A DNA stretch of 64,000 nt from Diphasiastrum complanatum (taxonomy: Eukaryota; Streptophyta; Lycopodiopsida; Lycopodiales; Lycopodiaceae): NCBI GenBank assembly GCA_029204225.1, contig CM055100.1, positions 59,084,975 to 59,148,974 of the forward strand. The letters run 5' to 3'. Numbering within the stretch: position 1 is the stretch's first letter; every line of letters starts with the position of its first letter. The notes beneath the pieces are model-generated. The model was not told the origin of the DNA. It ran no database searches and saw only the letters and a list, made by a program, of their open reading frames with translations. Shown here piece by piece: positions 31,899-43,596 of this stretch. The position numbers and the translations under genes are program-made.

Positions 31899-33734
31899 TT
31901 ACTTGGAGATCCCATTTTGCCTTGTTATGATAAGCTCATCTGCATTGTCAACATCAGCAGTTTGATACACAATGGGCAGCTCATCAGTTTGATCAGTAAA
32001 CTGGTACTTCTGCGCAATAGCTTTCACCAGTTGGAAAACGTCGTACATAGATGGCCTGTCCTTAGGAAGGGAAAGAACACACGATCTAGCGATACGCAAA
32101 AACTGCAGGAGCTCACTATCTGCACCTTTACCAAGCAAAGATTTGTCAATAACCTCAGAAACATTCCCACTGCTGCACAGCATACCCACCCACTCAACCA
32201 GATTCCCATTGAAGTCACTCTCAACAATGGGGCCTATCGGCTTTCGACTTGTCACAAGCTCAAGAAGAACAACACCGAAGCTGTAGACATCCCCTTTCAC
32301 AGTAGCAACCAATGTCCTTACATACTCAGGTGCAACATAGCCCACATCTCCAAAATCTCCATTCACAACCGTGCTAACATGAGTATCAACAGGATTCATG
32401 AGCTGTGCAAGGCCAAAATCTGTAATTCTAGCATCAAAATCTTCATCAAGGAGAATGCTACAAGCACTGATATTGCGGTGGATAATTCGAGGGTTACAGC
32501 TATGGTGAAGCCAAGCGAGGCCTCTGGCAGCTCCTAGGGCTACCTTCAACCTTGCTGGCCAATCCAGTTTTTCGCTTGTATCTGCTTCATGAAGTCTGTT
32601 GTGAAGAGTGCCATTGATCATGTGCTTGTACACTAGCAGCCTCTCTGAAGCAGCAACACAAAACCCTAGCAAGGGCACAAGGTTCCTGTGTCGAAGTCTT
32701 CCGAGGGTTTCCATTTCAGAAATAAACTGGCGATCACTGTAGGAAGATGGACTCAGCCTTTTGATGGCAAGAACAGATCCATCTCTTAGAGTAGCCTTGT
32801 AAAATATTCCTGTGCGCCCCATGCCGATGATGTTATCCTTTGAGAATGCATTTGTAGCTGCCATGAGATCTGAAAGCCTAATCCTCACCAAGGGTTTCTC
32901 AAACATAGAAACCCCAATAGTGCGTGGATCTTTGATCTTCCTGATCCATTTGTTCTCATTGCTCAGCATCCCCTTCTGCGGCTGCTTCTTCAAGAATATG
33001 AGATAGACGCAAAGGCTAGCAACCGCCAAGGCAGCTGCAGTGCCACCAACAGCCACGCCAGCAATCAACCCCGTAGTAGTTCCTGATCCGGAAGATTTGC
33101 AAGATTTTGAAAGAGGATGGCCGCACAGCCCTGGATTTCCCTGGAAAGCACTTGTAGCTCGGCTTGAAAAAGTGTAGGGAATTTGTCCAACTAGTTGATT
33201 GCTGGAAAAATTAACATCCGATAGACGATCAAGAAGGCCAATTTGTCCTGGAATATATCCTGTGAAATCGTTCCTTTGCAAATAGAGGCTGTTAAGATAG
33301 GAGCAGTTACCAAGACCCGCAGGAATCGGCCCTGAGAAAGCATTTACAGAAAGATCTAACTGCACCAGATAAGGTAGAAAAGAACAGATCGAGTCAGGGA
33401 CAGGACCAGTGAAGTCGTTTACAGATAGATCGAGCCCGGTGAGGCTACTGCACTTGCTTAATGCTTGTGGAAATGGTCCCTGCAGGCTGAACCCCGCAAG
33501 TGATAAACTGTATACTTTGATCTCTGAGGGATGTAAGCATTGTACACCGGCATAATTGCTGCATATGTTATAGCTTGAGATGTCTGTGAATGTCCAGGAA
33601 GATAGAGCATTAATGGGATCTCTCACAGTTCGTTTGATTTCCCTGAGGCAATCCACGTCTGTAGATTGGCACGTGCCACTATGCCACCAAAACAGAAACA
33701 GCATTGCTACAAATCGCCTACCAATGCTTGCCAT
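31899..33734 (-). CDS. LRR receptor-like kinase, BIR1 type
   Basis: An intronless 611-residue plasma-membrane receptor kinase. It has a signal peptide (1-22), a cysteine-capped N-terminal LRR cap (about 25-70), about five LRRs (75-190), a membrane helix (222-248) and a kinase domain (about 300-575). Kinase features: glycine loop GMGRTG (304-309), VAIK lysine K325, HRN (419-421) where active kinases usually have HRD, DFG (439-441) and APE (468-470). Sequence and length match Arabidopsis BIR1 (At5g48380) from end to end, including HRN and the WLHHSCNPRIIHRN stretch. In Arabidopsis, BIR1 binds BAK1 and restrains SOBIR1-dependent cell death and immunity. The same role here is inferred. The frame is complete and uninterrupted. 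The start is the first Met and precedes a good hydrophobic signal. Confidence 0.93.
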   Translation of the reverse strand: MASIGRRFVAMLFLFWWHSGTCQSTDVDCLREIKRTVRDPINALSSWTFTDISSYNICSNYAGVQCLHPSEIKVYSLSLAGFSLQGPFPQALSKCSSLTGLDLSVNDFTGPVPDSICSFLPYLVQLDLSVNAFSGPIPAGLGNCSYLNSLYLQRNDFTGYIPGQIGLLDRLSDVNFSSNQLVGQIPYTFSSRATSAFQGNPGLCGHPLSKSCKSSGSGTTTGLIAGVAVGGTAAALAVASLCVYLIFLKKQPQKGMLSNENKWIRKIKDPRTIGVSMFEKPLVRIRLSDLMAATNAFSKDNIIGMGRTGIFYKATLRDGSVLAIKRLSPSSYSDRQFISEMETLGRLRHRNLVPLLGFCVAASERLLVYKHMINGTLHNRLHEADTSEKLDWPARLKVALGAARGLAWLHHSCNPRIIHRNISACSILLDEDFDARITDFGLAQLMNPVDTHVSTVVNGDFGDVGYVAPEYVRTLVATVKGDVYSFGVVLLELVTSRKPIGPIVESDFNGNLVEWVGMLCSSGNVSEVIDKSLLGKGADSELLQFLRIARSCVLSLPKDRPSMYDVFQLVKAIAQKYQFTDQTDELPIVYQTADVDNADELIITRQNGISK

Positions 33735-34860
33735 TTTCCCTCTCTCTCTCCCCCGTTCCTGATGTTAATTTAAATAAAATTAACACTTTCCCAAGGCCTT
33801 GCTGAAGAGAGTAATAACACCGAAGATTTCAACTATCACGGAGAATGTAAGTCTGGCCCTATATTTGGCTTGTGATTATGATGAAAGCTTTGCATAACAG
33901 ACTTCCTTGCAATCATTCTTATCTTCAAAAACTGTCCATAGATTTTTTGTGAGTCTAATCATCTTCGAAGATACAAAAATATCAACAGCGCCTCAAACTA
34001 ATGTGACAACGCTGACAGCCAATGTCTTCACGGTTTACACTGCACCAGATCCTGCTTTGGTATAATATTATCCCTTTATATCAAGGCTACCACTGGTTTT
34101 CCCGTGTTTCGAGTCTCTCTTTTCAAATTTTAGACAGATACACCACCAGATCCTGCTTTAGCATAACATTATCCCTATAAGTTAAGACTATCACTGGTTT
34201 TCTCATTTTTTAGGCCTGAACTTTTCAAAGTTTACACAGTTACACGACCAGATCCAAATTTAGCATACTACAACCATTTACGTTAGGGAAAAATTCAAAA
34301 GATACGCACGCCTCCGGCAACCAATGTCATAGTAGGTCAAAAGAGCACCTATTATCTAAACTTGATGCCGAACTTACACAGATACTTCCACTTTTAAGTT
34401 TCTTTGAAGATCAACATGATCAACATAATGAAACGACTAGTCAAACCAAAGCAGACAAGATAAACAAAATACATCAGCTATTCGAAACAAAGTAGGCGAC
34501 ACTCACATCCAGTATGTTAAATGTTTCACAAAGAGCCAGATCTACATTTTCTGTGTCATATTTCTACCAAAACGAAGCAGATAAAACCTCAGGAGAAGGG
34601 CATCAGCGCATTGGCATCAGCAACCACGAACATGTCCCATTTTTTGTTCATCCAAGCCTTGAAGAGAAAGCCATGCTCTGCTTAAGCAACCACAATGCAC
34701 ATCCAGTCTCCTTCGATCCTCCATCACGCTCTCGTTTCTCCTCTTCGTTTTCGCTCTCTCTCTCTCTCTCTTTTTCTCGTCTCTCCCTCTGCATTGAATA
34801 GGCGAGCCTCCAGATGAAGATGACCGGGGCCAGCCCGTCAAATCTACTGTGACTGGATCG
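33735..34860 (-). promoter_or_regulatory. BIR1-like gene upstream region and possible leader
   Basis: On the - strand, AACATCAG|GAACGG near 33758 looks like an acceptor 25 bp before the ATG. A GA-rich leader-like stretch (34690-34800, CT on +) lies about 1 kb upstream. A leader intron is therefore possible, with a donor-like GAT|GTGAGT at about 34511. This is inference from consensus only. A tandem repeat sits at 34030-34270. Confidence 0.35.
34030..34270. repeat. Degenerate tandem repeat of about 105 bp
   Basis: Two full and one partial copies share ACCAGATCCTGCTTT, AACATTATCCCT, AAG.CTA.CACTGGTTTTC and TTTTCAAA. They lie about 300-540 bp upstream of the BIR1-like start codon. Confidence 0.75.
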
Positions 34861-35077
34861 TACGGTCATCCGTACTTTCCTACCGTTTGCATTTTGCTTT
34901 GTGAAAGAAGGTCATGCCCTTCACCCAAAACAGGAAAAAAATAGGGCCCTATTTCTCCTGTAAGTGCTAAGTGGTTATTATTTCCGATCTTTTCCATGAG
35001 GTCAAGGGTTTAACACCAAGAGCACCCAGTAAGGACATACATATTTATTTATGTTCATTCACTCATGTAAAATTTAG

Positions 35078-35165
35078 TCTCCAATTTTAGTAGGGCGATG
35101 GGCATAAAGGGGCACAATGTCTCCAATTTTAGTAGGGCGATGGGCATAAAAGGCACAATGTCTCC
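35078..35165. repeat. 42-bp direct duplication
   Basis: TCTCCAATTTTAGTAGGGCG followed by ATGGGCATAAA occurs at 35078 and again at 35119, with a further TCTCC at 35160. No coding association is seen. Confidence 0.8.
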
Positions 35166-35364
35166 TACAATGTATAATTTTGTCAAAATTACGAAGGAGA
35201 AACATTATTGCCAAATAAGGACTTGGCTTGAGACACATTGGGAGGGCCCAAATGCCTCCATAAAGTTTTGGTACCTCTCCAACTTAAAAATCAAACTTTC
35301 TATTGATTTGAATAATTGTTTCATTTGTCCTTCGTATGAAATTACTTAGTTGTCATATAAGTTT

Positions 35365-35938
35365 GCATAATACGGAGTGATGAATAGTGAAAAAGTCTTC
35401 CAACAAACACTTTATCGTTTCATTTACAAGGTGGGTTCCGCGATCACTTACGATCTCGATAGGACATTCAAACCTAACAATAATGTGTCCATAAGGGAAC
35501 TTAGCCATATATTTTGCATCTACAACTCGAACTACTTTCGCTTCAACCCACTTGGTCATATAATTAGTTGCAACGATGATGTATCTGGTTTGAGATCCTC
35601 TTGCGCAGGATGAATAGGACCAACATAGTCAAGGCCCCATTTTTCAAACGGTGCTTGCAATAAAATCGGATGCAAAGGTTCATAAATTTGCTTCATAGGA
35701 CATCGTGCGCATTGACAAACATCAATGACTGAATATAGTTTTCTGTATCTTTATGAACTGTAGGCCACCAACATCTTGATTGCAAAAGTTTGCAAACAAT
35801 GATATCTATTGAAAAATGTCCTCCGCCCATTTCATCATGGGAAAACATGATAAGTTCAGGTACTTCATGCGGCAAAACACATCTTCTCAAAATATCATCC
35901 ATTCCTCGGCGATACAGTTGTCCCGCAATCAGTTGATA
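35365..35938 (-). pseudogene. Gypsy integrase fragment, inverted copy of 49806-50390
   Basis: On the - strand it reads the integrase zinc-binding region (LRRCVLPHEVPEL, about 35887; CWWPTVHKDTENY, about 35770) and the core (MTKWVEAKVVRV, about 35557; GHIIVRFECPIEIVSD, about 35490). It closely matches the + strand element at 49806-50390 (roughly nine in ten bases by eye), with stops and small indels. Both ends are abrupt. At 35939 it is fused to an unrelated copia gag piece. Confidence 0.85.
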
Positions 35939-36150
35939 GAGTGTGATGCTCCTGGGTCAAAATTGTCATGACCCAATTTTCATAGGCATAAGATAGACTC
36001 GATAATAGAGTCATAACATTATCGAAATCATCTAAGACTGAGCCAGTTGCAGTCATCTGCTCCATAAGATTTTTTAAAGTGTTGAGATGGTTCGAAACAC
36101 TATATGCTTCAGACATTCTCAAAGCGAAGAATTTATTCCTCATTGCTTTT
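35939..36150 (-). pseudogene. Copia gag fragment fused to the gypsy piece
   Basis: A - strand open stretch reads MRNKFFALRMSEAYSVSNHL and NLMEQMTATGSVLDDFDNVM, then LLSSLSYAYENWV: the Gag (UBN2) pattern of copia elements. It joins the gypsy integrase piece directly at about 35938/35939, so a rearrangement or nested insertion brought two families together. Confidence 0.7.
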
Positions 36151-36186
36151 TGTTTGTTTGTTTGAGGTTGGTGTTTGTTTGTTTGT

Positions 36187-36187
<1 letters not shown>

Positions 36188-36256
<69 letters not shown>

Positions 36257-36316
36257 GGGGGGAGAAGAGAGAAGAAGTGTGTATGTGTTGTGTCTTGCAT
36301 TTTGAATTTAAGATTT

Positions 36317-36372
<56 letters not shown>

Positions 36373-36385
36373 GAGAGAGAGAGAG
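36188..36385. repeat. Compound (GA)n, (TA)n, (TG)n microsatellite
   Basis: A GA run (about 36190-36253), a G-rich bridge, then TA, TG and TA runs (36312-36371) and a short GA run. Long open frames across it are composition artefacts. Confidence 0.95.
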
Positions 36386-36389
36386 TCAA

Positions 36390-36700
36390 AATTTATCTAT
36401 TTGGGACGTCGAAATCCGACATCCATTTTTAGCGTCACATTCCGACATCCACATCGGATAGCAAGCGGCGTCTTTGGACATCGGAGTGTGTCGGACGTCG
36501 CAATCCAACGTCCATGTCGGACTTCACAATTCGACGTCCACGTCAGATTCGTCCTCATCCATCGGGAACTGTTGTTCCGAATTTCGGCAAGGTATGTATA
36601 TCGGATTGCGACGTGTTTTAAGGATGTCGGACTCTGATGACCTTATTGCGATGTGTTTTTTTGACGTCCTCGACGAATTAAAAAAAAATTAAGCTCACGA
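36390..36700. repeat. Block rich in degenerate GACGTC/TCGGAC motifs
   Basis: Motifs like CGACATCC, TCGGACGTCG, CCAACGTCC, TTCGACGTCC and GACGTCCTCGACG recur in both orientations every 15-40 bp. CpG is far more frequent here than in the flanks. The arrangement resembles subterminal repeats of a DNA transposon, but no terminal repeat or target duplication was found. Confidence 0.5.
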
Positions 36701-36721
36701 TTCACGTCGCAAATCGCGGCA

Positions 36722-37086
36722 AGTGTTGTTGTGCAGTTTGTCCCTCTTATGGAATGGATGTGGAATGTCCTTGCTCTCCATCTCTTTTCCTCCATCTCTC
36801 ATGCTTCTTTGTGGTTGCTAATTGTTGGATTTGCTAATTCTTATGCTTTTTGTGAGAGAGAAAGGGAGAGAGAGAAGGGTAAGCTATCTTATTTGTGGAT
36901 TTAGGGTTAATGGTTGTAATATTAATTGATAGTGTTAATTTTGGATGATCAATGTATGTTGGATTTTGATCTATGCTATCGCTCTCATGGGATCAAACCT
37001 CCGCGTAACAGCTAACCTCGTCTCCTTGATGCTTGTGTGCTTGGATCTTGGGTTGAGGCTAGGGTAGGAAATAGCCCCACAACAAT
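36722..37086 (+). mobile_element. Candidate LTR before a tRNA-Asp-type primer site
   Basis: The stretch from about TGTTGTGCAG (36725) to CCCCACAACA (37083) ends just before TGGCATCATTGCCAGGGA (37088-37105). That differs from the tRNA-Asp-type primer site by four transitions. A GA-rich tract lies inside (36853-36878). Start and family are uncertain. No paired LTR was identified. Confidence 0.45.
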
Positions 37087-37289
37087 TTTGGCATCATTGC
37101 CAGGGAGCTACGCCAATATATCAGTTTGCAGCATGTTTGGATAGATGTTAGCTTGCATTAGGCATCCTGTTTTGGCATAAGTAGGGATAAAATTGCATTT
37201 TAGGGTTAGATTGAAAGTGATTTTGCTTGATTTGAGTGGATCTTCTTGTTTGAAATCTAATCTAATTGTTGAATAGGAAAAGCTATTCT

Positions 37290-38340
<1,051 letters not shown>

Positions 38341-38599
38341 ACCTCCGACCACATTCGATCTTTGATTTGTGGGGAGAGTTGTTTTCTTAAGGGGATTGTT
38401 ATGAATTGGTCGATGAAAGTGTCTCGAAGTTGTCGATGACTGGGTAAACTATCAATCAAGCTATTTTAGCTTGTAGAATGTCCCAGAAGAAAAGCGGATA
38501 TTGTCAGTTTTGTTGTTTCTTGACGACAAGGCCTCCTTGTGGAGGCGGGCCCTGTGAAACCGGTGACTTAAGTTGGATTCCTGTTGAAATTCTGTAAGG

Positions 38600-39045
38600 C
38601 TTTACTCACAATTGACGATACTGATTGAAATTTGCTTTATTAATTACAAAATGGACAACCAAGAATTGGACACTTATGTCCAGGAGTTCTTGGATTTCTT
38701 TTGGCCAAAGTGCCGCTTTTTGAACGGATGTTGGCACAGTGGCAGTTCATTCTTGGACTGCAAGTCGATTTTCAAAACGAGTTTAAATGGTATGTCCTCC
38801 AATATTTGGAAGATGCTATCCATGTAGCCAAGACCTATGATACCACCGTGGTTACCTCGCGAAAAAGCAAGCAAGGCCAAACAGCCTTGAAGCCTAAGAT
38901 GGAAAAGACTAAAAATAAACGCAAAAAGCAGTTTTTTGATATGCTTGAAACTGAGGCGTACCAACACGCTATGAAAGTAAAAATAACTGAAGCCAATAAA
39001 AATCATGAGTTTATTCCCATTCATTCCTCACTGAGTTGGAATTGA
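38600..39045 (+). pseudogene. Gypsy gag fragment
   Basis: Two frames joined by a frameshift near 38700 read as Gag capsid: NQELDTYVQEFLDF, then AKVPLFERMLAQWQFILGL and KWYVLQYLEDAIHVAKTYD. The domain order matches the gag at 16.4 kb, but the sequences are distinct. It ends at 39043 in a Lys-rich tail with no zinc knuckle. Confidence 0.65.
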
Positions 39046-40980
39046 TACTCTGAAGTTGGAATGTGAAATTCCTAAGAACTTCAATGGTACCGGTGGTTTT
39101 AGTCTCAATCGATTTATGTATTTTTTATATAAGTTTGGATTTTGAGACACTTTGACCAGAAAGTGGAGGGTCTTCATGGAGAAAGAACTTGTGGTATCGG
39201 ACGCAAATGATTCCAAAATGATTATATAGAACTAACTGGATCAATTGACCGTAGTAAGGCCATAAATCTAATTGATCCCAAATACTATGGGTCATAAAAC
39301 GGGTGTTTTGTCGAAAATTTGAGATATTGGTCATGACCCCTAATGGATATCTCAAATTTACAAAACCGGAAATCCGACAAGCTATTTCTTTATAAATGAT
39401 ATATTGGTGAATTTCTTAAACTTTATTTAACCCATTTTCTTGTGATTCCTTGGAAGGTAATTTTTATTACCCGTTGACCTTGGACGATCTCATAGATATG
39501 GTTGATGGTAGCGTTTTCTAAATTGTTTTTCTTACTTAAATCTTCAATAAGTCTTTTTTCTGATTTACAGCTTACTTTAAGTTCTCAGATCTCTTCTTAG
39601 AAACTTCTTCTAGGGCAAATCTAGATTGATTTGCATCCATTGAAAACTCGAGTCGTTTCCTATTAAAAGGGAGATAAGTAAAGAGTTATCAAGTAGAAAC
39701 ATATATCATAGATTCCAGGAGGAATCCGTTATATGAAAGATGGAAGATGGAAGACCTGTTTCAAGAATAAGAAACGATAGGATATTAGATATTACAGAAA
39801 TCCTTTAAGGATTATAGTAGATATCTGGTTTGAAGATGTAAGAGAAGGAGATTGGAAGACACTCTTGTAGTAGAAGAGTTGCTGATTACAAGTTCAATTG
39901 ATTTGTGTCAGAACTAGGGAATTCTATTGCAAGATGGTGGTTTTTTGAAACCTGTTCCTTGTTGGTGGTAATCAACTTGATCTTAGTGAGGACTAAGATC
40001 CGTGGGTTGATGCAAGGAAGGAAATTCACGCTAACAATGTATTCTTTTGATTATCTCTGATTGAGATTTTGGTTGTGAAATAGCACTCTTTGAGAAATAT
40101 TCTCTCTTAAGAGGATAATCAAGTTACAAGATTCTTGGCTAAGAAAGTTTTGTGTACAGATCAGGTGATATATGTAAAAATATGCTATGTAGTGAATCTT
40201 TGTGTGATCATAAACCTTTTATACAAACTTTTAATCATGTGGATCTACAAAGGATTCCTTGGACTAAGTTATTTGCATGCATAAACTAGTCATTAATACA
40301 TAGGCATATTGCTGAGAATTGTATAAAGACATTTTCTCGCTAGGTTATAGTAATTTCTCATTTAGAATTGCTCATTGACCTAGAATAGATTTAGAATCAG
40401 ATTAAATGTGGTGTTTTAGTGCCACACCTAGACATTTAAATATTTTCTAAATCCGATACAGCTAATCGAGTCAGAAGCGCTACTTTTGAGTTAGTTGTTA
40501 AAAATCAACAATATGATCTTACTTATGAATATTGTTGTTGAAATGTATTGCTTATAAGTCGCAACTTTTATGGGTCAAGTTTGGATTCATTTAAAGGTCT
40601 ATGTGCATAGAATACACGAGAACTTTTGGCTATATCTTTTCTCGATTAGAAAGGATGGCATGCTATCTCGGAAGACTCAGGAGAGTTGGATAGTTGATAG
40701 TAGCCAAAAGATAGAGCTTCACGTTACAAAGTTCCGGTGAATCTTAAGTTATTCTAGATTTATACTTAAGAGTAAATTCTAGATGTATTCTACATTGAAC
40801 CCTAACTTTGGAATGACACTTTGTGCCATGGCTAAAGTAAGGGTTTTTTTGGCATTACAATCCTTACATAGGCACCGTAAGTGAGTTGGAAAAGTCTTAA
40901 ACTTTACTTATGAAAGGACTTTCTGGAACAACTCATGTGTCTTCTAAGAATTGTGAGGCACTCTTTTGATTACTAGGAAA
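39046..40980. other. Gene-free stretch between gypsy gag and integrase pieces
   Basis: No protein motif that I can support. Position between gag (38.6-39.0 kb) and integrase (41.0 kb) on one strand suggests strongly decayed internal gypsy sequence, but this is inference only. Confidence 0.4.
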
Positions 40981-40984
40981 GCAT

Positions 40985-41290
40985 CTGATTTTGCTTAAGT
41001 AGTTGTAGAGTGTCTGTTTAGATTTTATGGATTACCAAAGGACATTGTGAACGATCGTGATCCAAGGTTTACTGCTCACTTTTGGTCGGACGTATTCGCT
41101 AAACTAGAGACGACTATGAGCTTTAGTTATTTTGACCATTGGTCAGTCAATAGAATGAACAAATCAGGTGAGGGAGAAAATGCTTTGAGCATATTTTCTA
41201 GCAGCAATCTCATTGGGAAGTGTATCTGACCTTGATTGAGTTGCCTATGCTAGGTATCACGTTCTCTTATTGAATATAGGACAAAAATTT
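40985..41290 (+). pseudogene. Gypsy integrase fragment
   Basis: A short integrase core reads LPKDIVNDRDPRFTAHFW-like (from about 41035: DIVNDRDPRFTAHFWSDVFA), then a frame break after FSYFDH where family members have PQTDGQ. Traces of the following helix and LIELPMLGITFSY occur near 41232. Heavily decayed. Confidence 0.65.
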
Positions 41291-41466
41291 GATGAATTAT
41301 GATTGACGAATCATAGTTTAGATTCTAGTTATACTTGATCATTTAAGAGAAGGATTACCTGCGTGATCAAAAGATCAGACGCTATCTGCATTTTGATTGC
41401 CATCTCCTCGGAGAGGAGGTTATCCTTGATGGAGATTAAGTTATAGTAAGCATTTGGCTATCAGTT

Positions 41467-41745
41467 ATGGCCGTGCGTGCTTATATGGAGATAGAGATGG
41501 AGCAAGGCAAATCCATGGTTTTGAATACAGCTCCCTACGTCGGCATGGATGTGCAAGGAATGACTTTTGCAACTTTTCTTGTTTACAAAGTAGATTTTGG
41601 TTCTGTCAAGCCGTTGTACTTTTCATTCTATCTGCATTCACAGTTTGGCGATGGTCTTGCCTACATTATGCCCACACATCATGGTGGGCGCAGCCGATAC
41701 GTGCCCATATCTATGTTAGAAGAGCACATGAAGAAACTCTTGTAG
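41467..41745 (+). CDS. Unrecognised 92-residue ORF
   Basis: An uninterrupted frame starting MAVRAYMEIEMEQGKSMVLN. The sequence is of balanced composition, with no low-complexity bias and a plausible globular look: hydrophobic MTFATFLVYKVDFG, an aromatic segment KPLYFSFYLHSQFGDG, then a His/Gly stretch and an acidic C-terminus EEHMKKLL. I do not recognise the family. It follows a gypsy integrase fragment on the same strand, so it could be a decayed retroelement accessory ORF, part of a host exon, or chance. No promoter or splice evidence is visible. Confidence 0.3.
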   Translation: MAVRAYMEIEMEQGKSMVLNTAPYVGMDVQGMTFATFLVYKVDFGSVKPLYFSFYLHSQFGDGLAYIMPTHHGGRSRYVPISMLEEHMKKLL

Positions 41746-42219
41746 AACATATTGTTTATGCGCTTCTTGGTGAAGCTAGACAGGCCAAGCGGCTTATTAG
41801 CTCTAATTGACTGCACCTCATTTTCGACTAGAACTTGATCACAAATGGCTTTGCTATCATAATAAATTTATGTTGTCACTGAAAATGATGATACTATTGG
41901 GAATTTAGAATGCTTGAAATGTTTATAACTCCAAAGTTCAAAGATACAACACTTGGATAGACGGGCCTCTTGGAAACTACTATCAAATAGGCTTCTATGT
42001 CATTATTTTGAATATCTATGCTCTGTTGTACCTCAACCAAGTAATAATAAGCTGATTGTGTTTGAAGGTGTGTGGAGACTTTCAATGTTTCTGAATCTAC
42101 CATATACTTGAAGATTGGTTGTGTTGAGAGAGAGTTCATTACTTGGACTTCGTTTGTTATTTCAAATAACTATGAAAGGTGCCACTCTACTAAGTTTTTC
42201 ACATCTCATTAGATAGGTT

Positions 42220-42590
42220 TCACATTGAATTCATATGGCATAGTCTCATGTTCCACAGAGTGTCTAGCGAATCATCATGAGTCTGATGCACTTGATCTAC
42301 AGGCAGACGTACCTTCAGGTGATATAGATTACCTTTTCTTCTACCTTGAGTGATCAGGGTACTAGTACTGGTATCAATAACATTGCATGCTTCGTCCGAG
42401 AGCGTCACACGCATTCCTACATCACCTATTCTTGCCACATAAAGCAAGTCCTGCTATAGTGTAGGCACGAACAGAACATCTTTGAGTTGTCTGTCTCGCA
42501 TGTTATATTTGTGGACCACTTTTGGAGGGTCAACATAGCACAAATATGTTAAAAAAAGTGGTGTACAAAAAGCATCGCAAATACTTGCCG
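42220..42590 (-). pseudogene. Copia protease/pre-integrase fragment
   Basis: On the - strand, QLKDVLFVPTL (about 42490) leads after a stop into LLYVARIGDVGMRV, GRRKGNLYHLKVRLP and DDSLDTLWNMRLCHMNSM. This is the end of protease and the GAG-pre-integrase domain of copia elements. It is cut off at 42220. The ORF below it (41894-42139) is not recognisable. Confidence 0.7.
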
Positions 42591-42789
42591 CTTGATCATC
42601 CTTTTTGAATGTTGAATAGGCAAGTTTTTGGAGGGCGAGGAGATAATCCTCTAACTACACCACCACCTCCATGCATGGGAGTAGCAGAATGGCATGGTGA
42701 ATGGCTTAAACATCATGACGTTAATTCTTCATGGAATGAATCCATTGATGGTATGAAACGGTTGTCTATTTTTCATAAATTACCCTATT

Positions 42790-43590
42790 GGAGAAATTTA
42801 TTGATAAACCATCTATTGCTAATGGATCCAGGCCTGTATTTGTCGAAGGACCAATGTCCTCAGACCAAGCAAGAAGAGGAGCAGATGAGAGAATATCCGT
42901 ATCGATCGATACTTGGATCTCTCATGTACGCAATGGTCTGTACAAGACTAAATATCTCTTTTGTTGTAAGCTCACTCAACCAATATATGGCTAATCCTGG
43001 AATTACCCATTGGAAGGCTCTTATTCGAGTCATGAGATATATTTGAGCTACCATGGACCAGTGCATCTGCAATGGAGATGTCAACAACGACAATCTTCAT
43101 CAGCTCAGTGTCTATTCTAATGCAAGCTGGGGAGGAGATGCAGACAATCGTAAATCCACATATGGATTTACATTCTTCTTCAACGACGATCCTATTTCGT
43201 GGAACAGTCATAAGCAAACCTCTATCGCACTTTTTTCTACTGAAGCAGAATACATTGCTGCTTCTCAATCTATCAAGAAAGCATTTTGGTTGAGAAATTT
43301 GCTGTCAAACATCAATCTGTATCAGTACAGCCCTACAATTTTGTTTTGTGATAACCAAAGTGCTACTGCCTTATCGGCTAACCCTAGATTTCATTCTAGG
43401 AGTAAGCACATTGAGATAAGATATCACTACATCAGGGGCAAGGTTCTTGACAGAGAGGTGAGCTTAACGTACTGCAGAACGCTGGACATGGTCGCAGACA
43501 TTTTCACAAAAGCACTCAGTATTAATGCACACAACAGATTTTGTGTATTGCTCAGTCTGAAGATCAAGGCATTCACGGATCTAGATTAAG
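42790..43590 (+). pseudogene. Copia RT tail and RNase H remnant
   Basis: The RT end (YPYRSILGSLMYAMVCTR, about 42897) reads to a stop at 43045. A long open RNase H part (43053-43589) follows with DDPISWNSHKQ, STEAEYIAASQ, LFCDNQSATALS and HIEIRYHYIRGKVL. The first catalytic position reads SNASWGGD where copia elements usually have SDADWGGD, so the active site is probably damaged. The RT core upstream is missing. The LTR begins directly after the stop codon. Confidence 0.85.
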
Positions 43591-43596
43591 GGGGGG

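Noticed and set aside
31893-32537. 214-codon ORF on the + strand
   Set aside because: It lies antisense to the kinase-coding part of the BIR1-like gene and has no recognisable motif.
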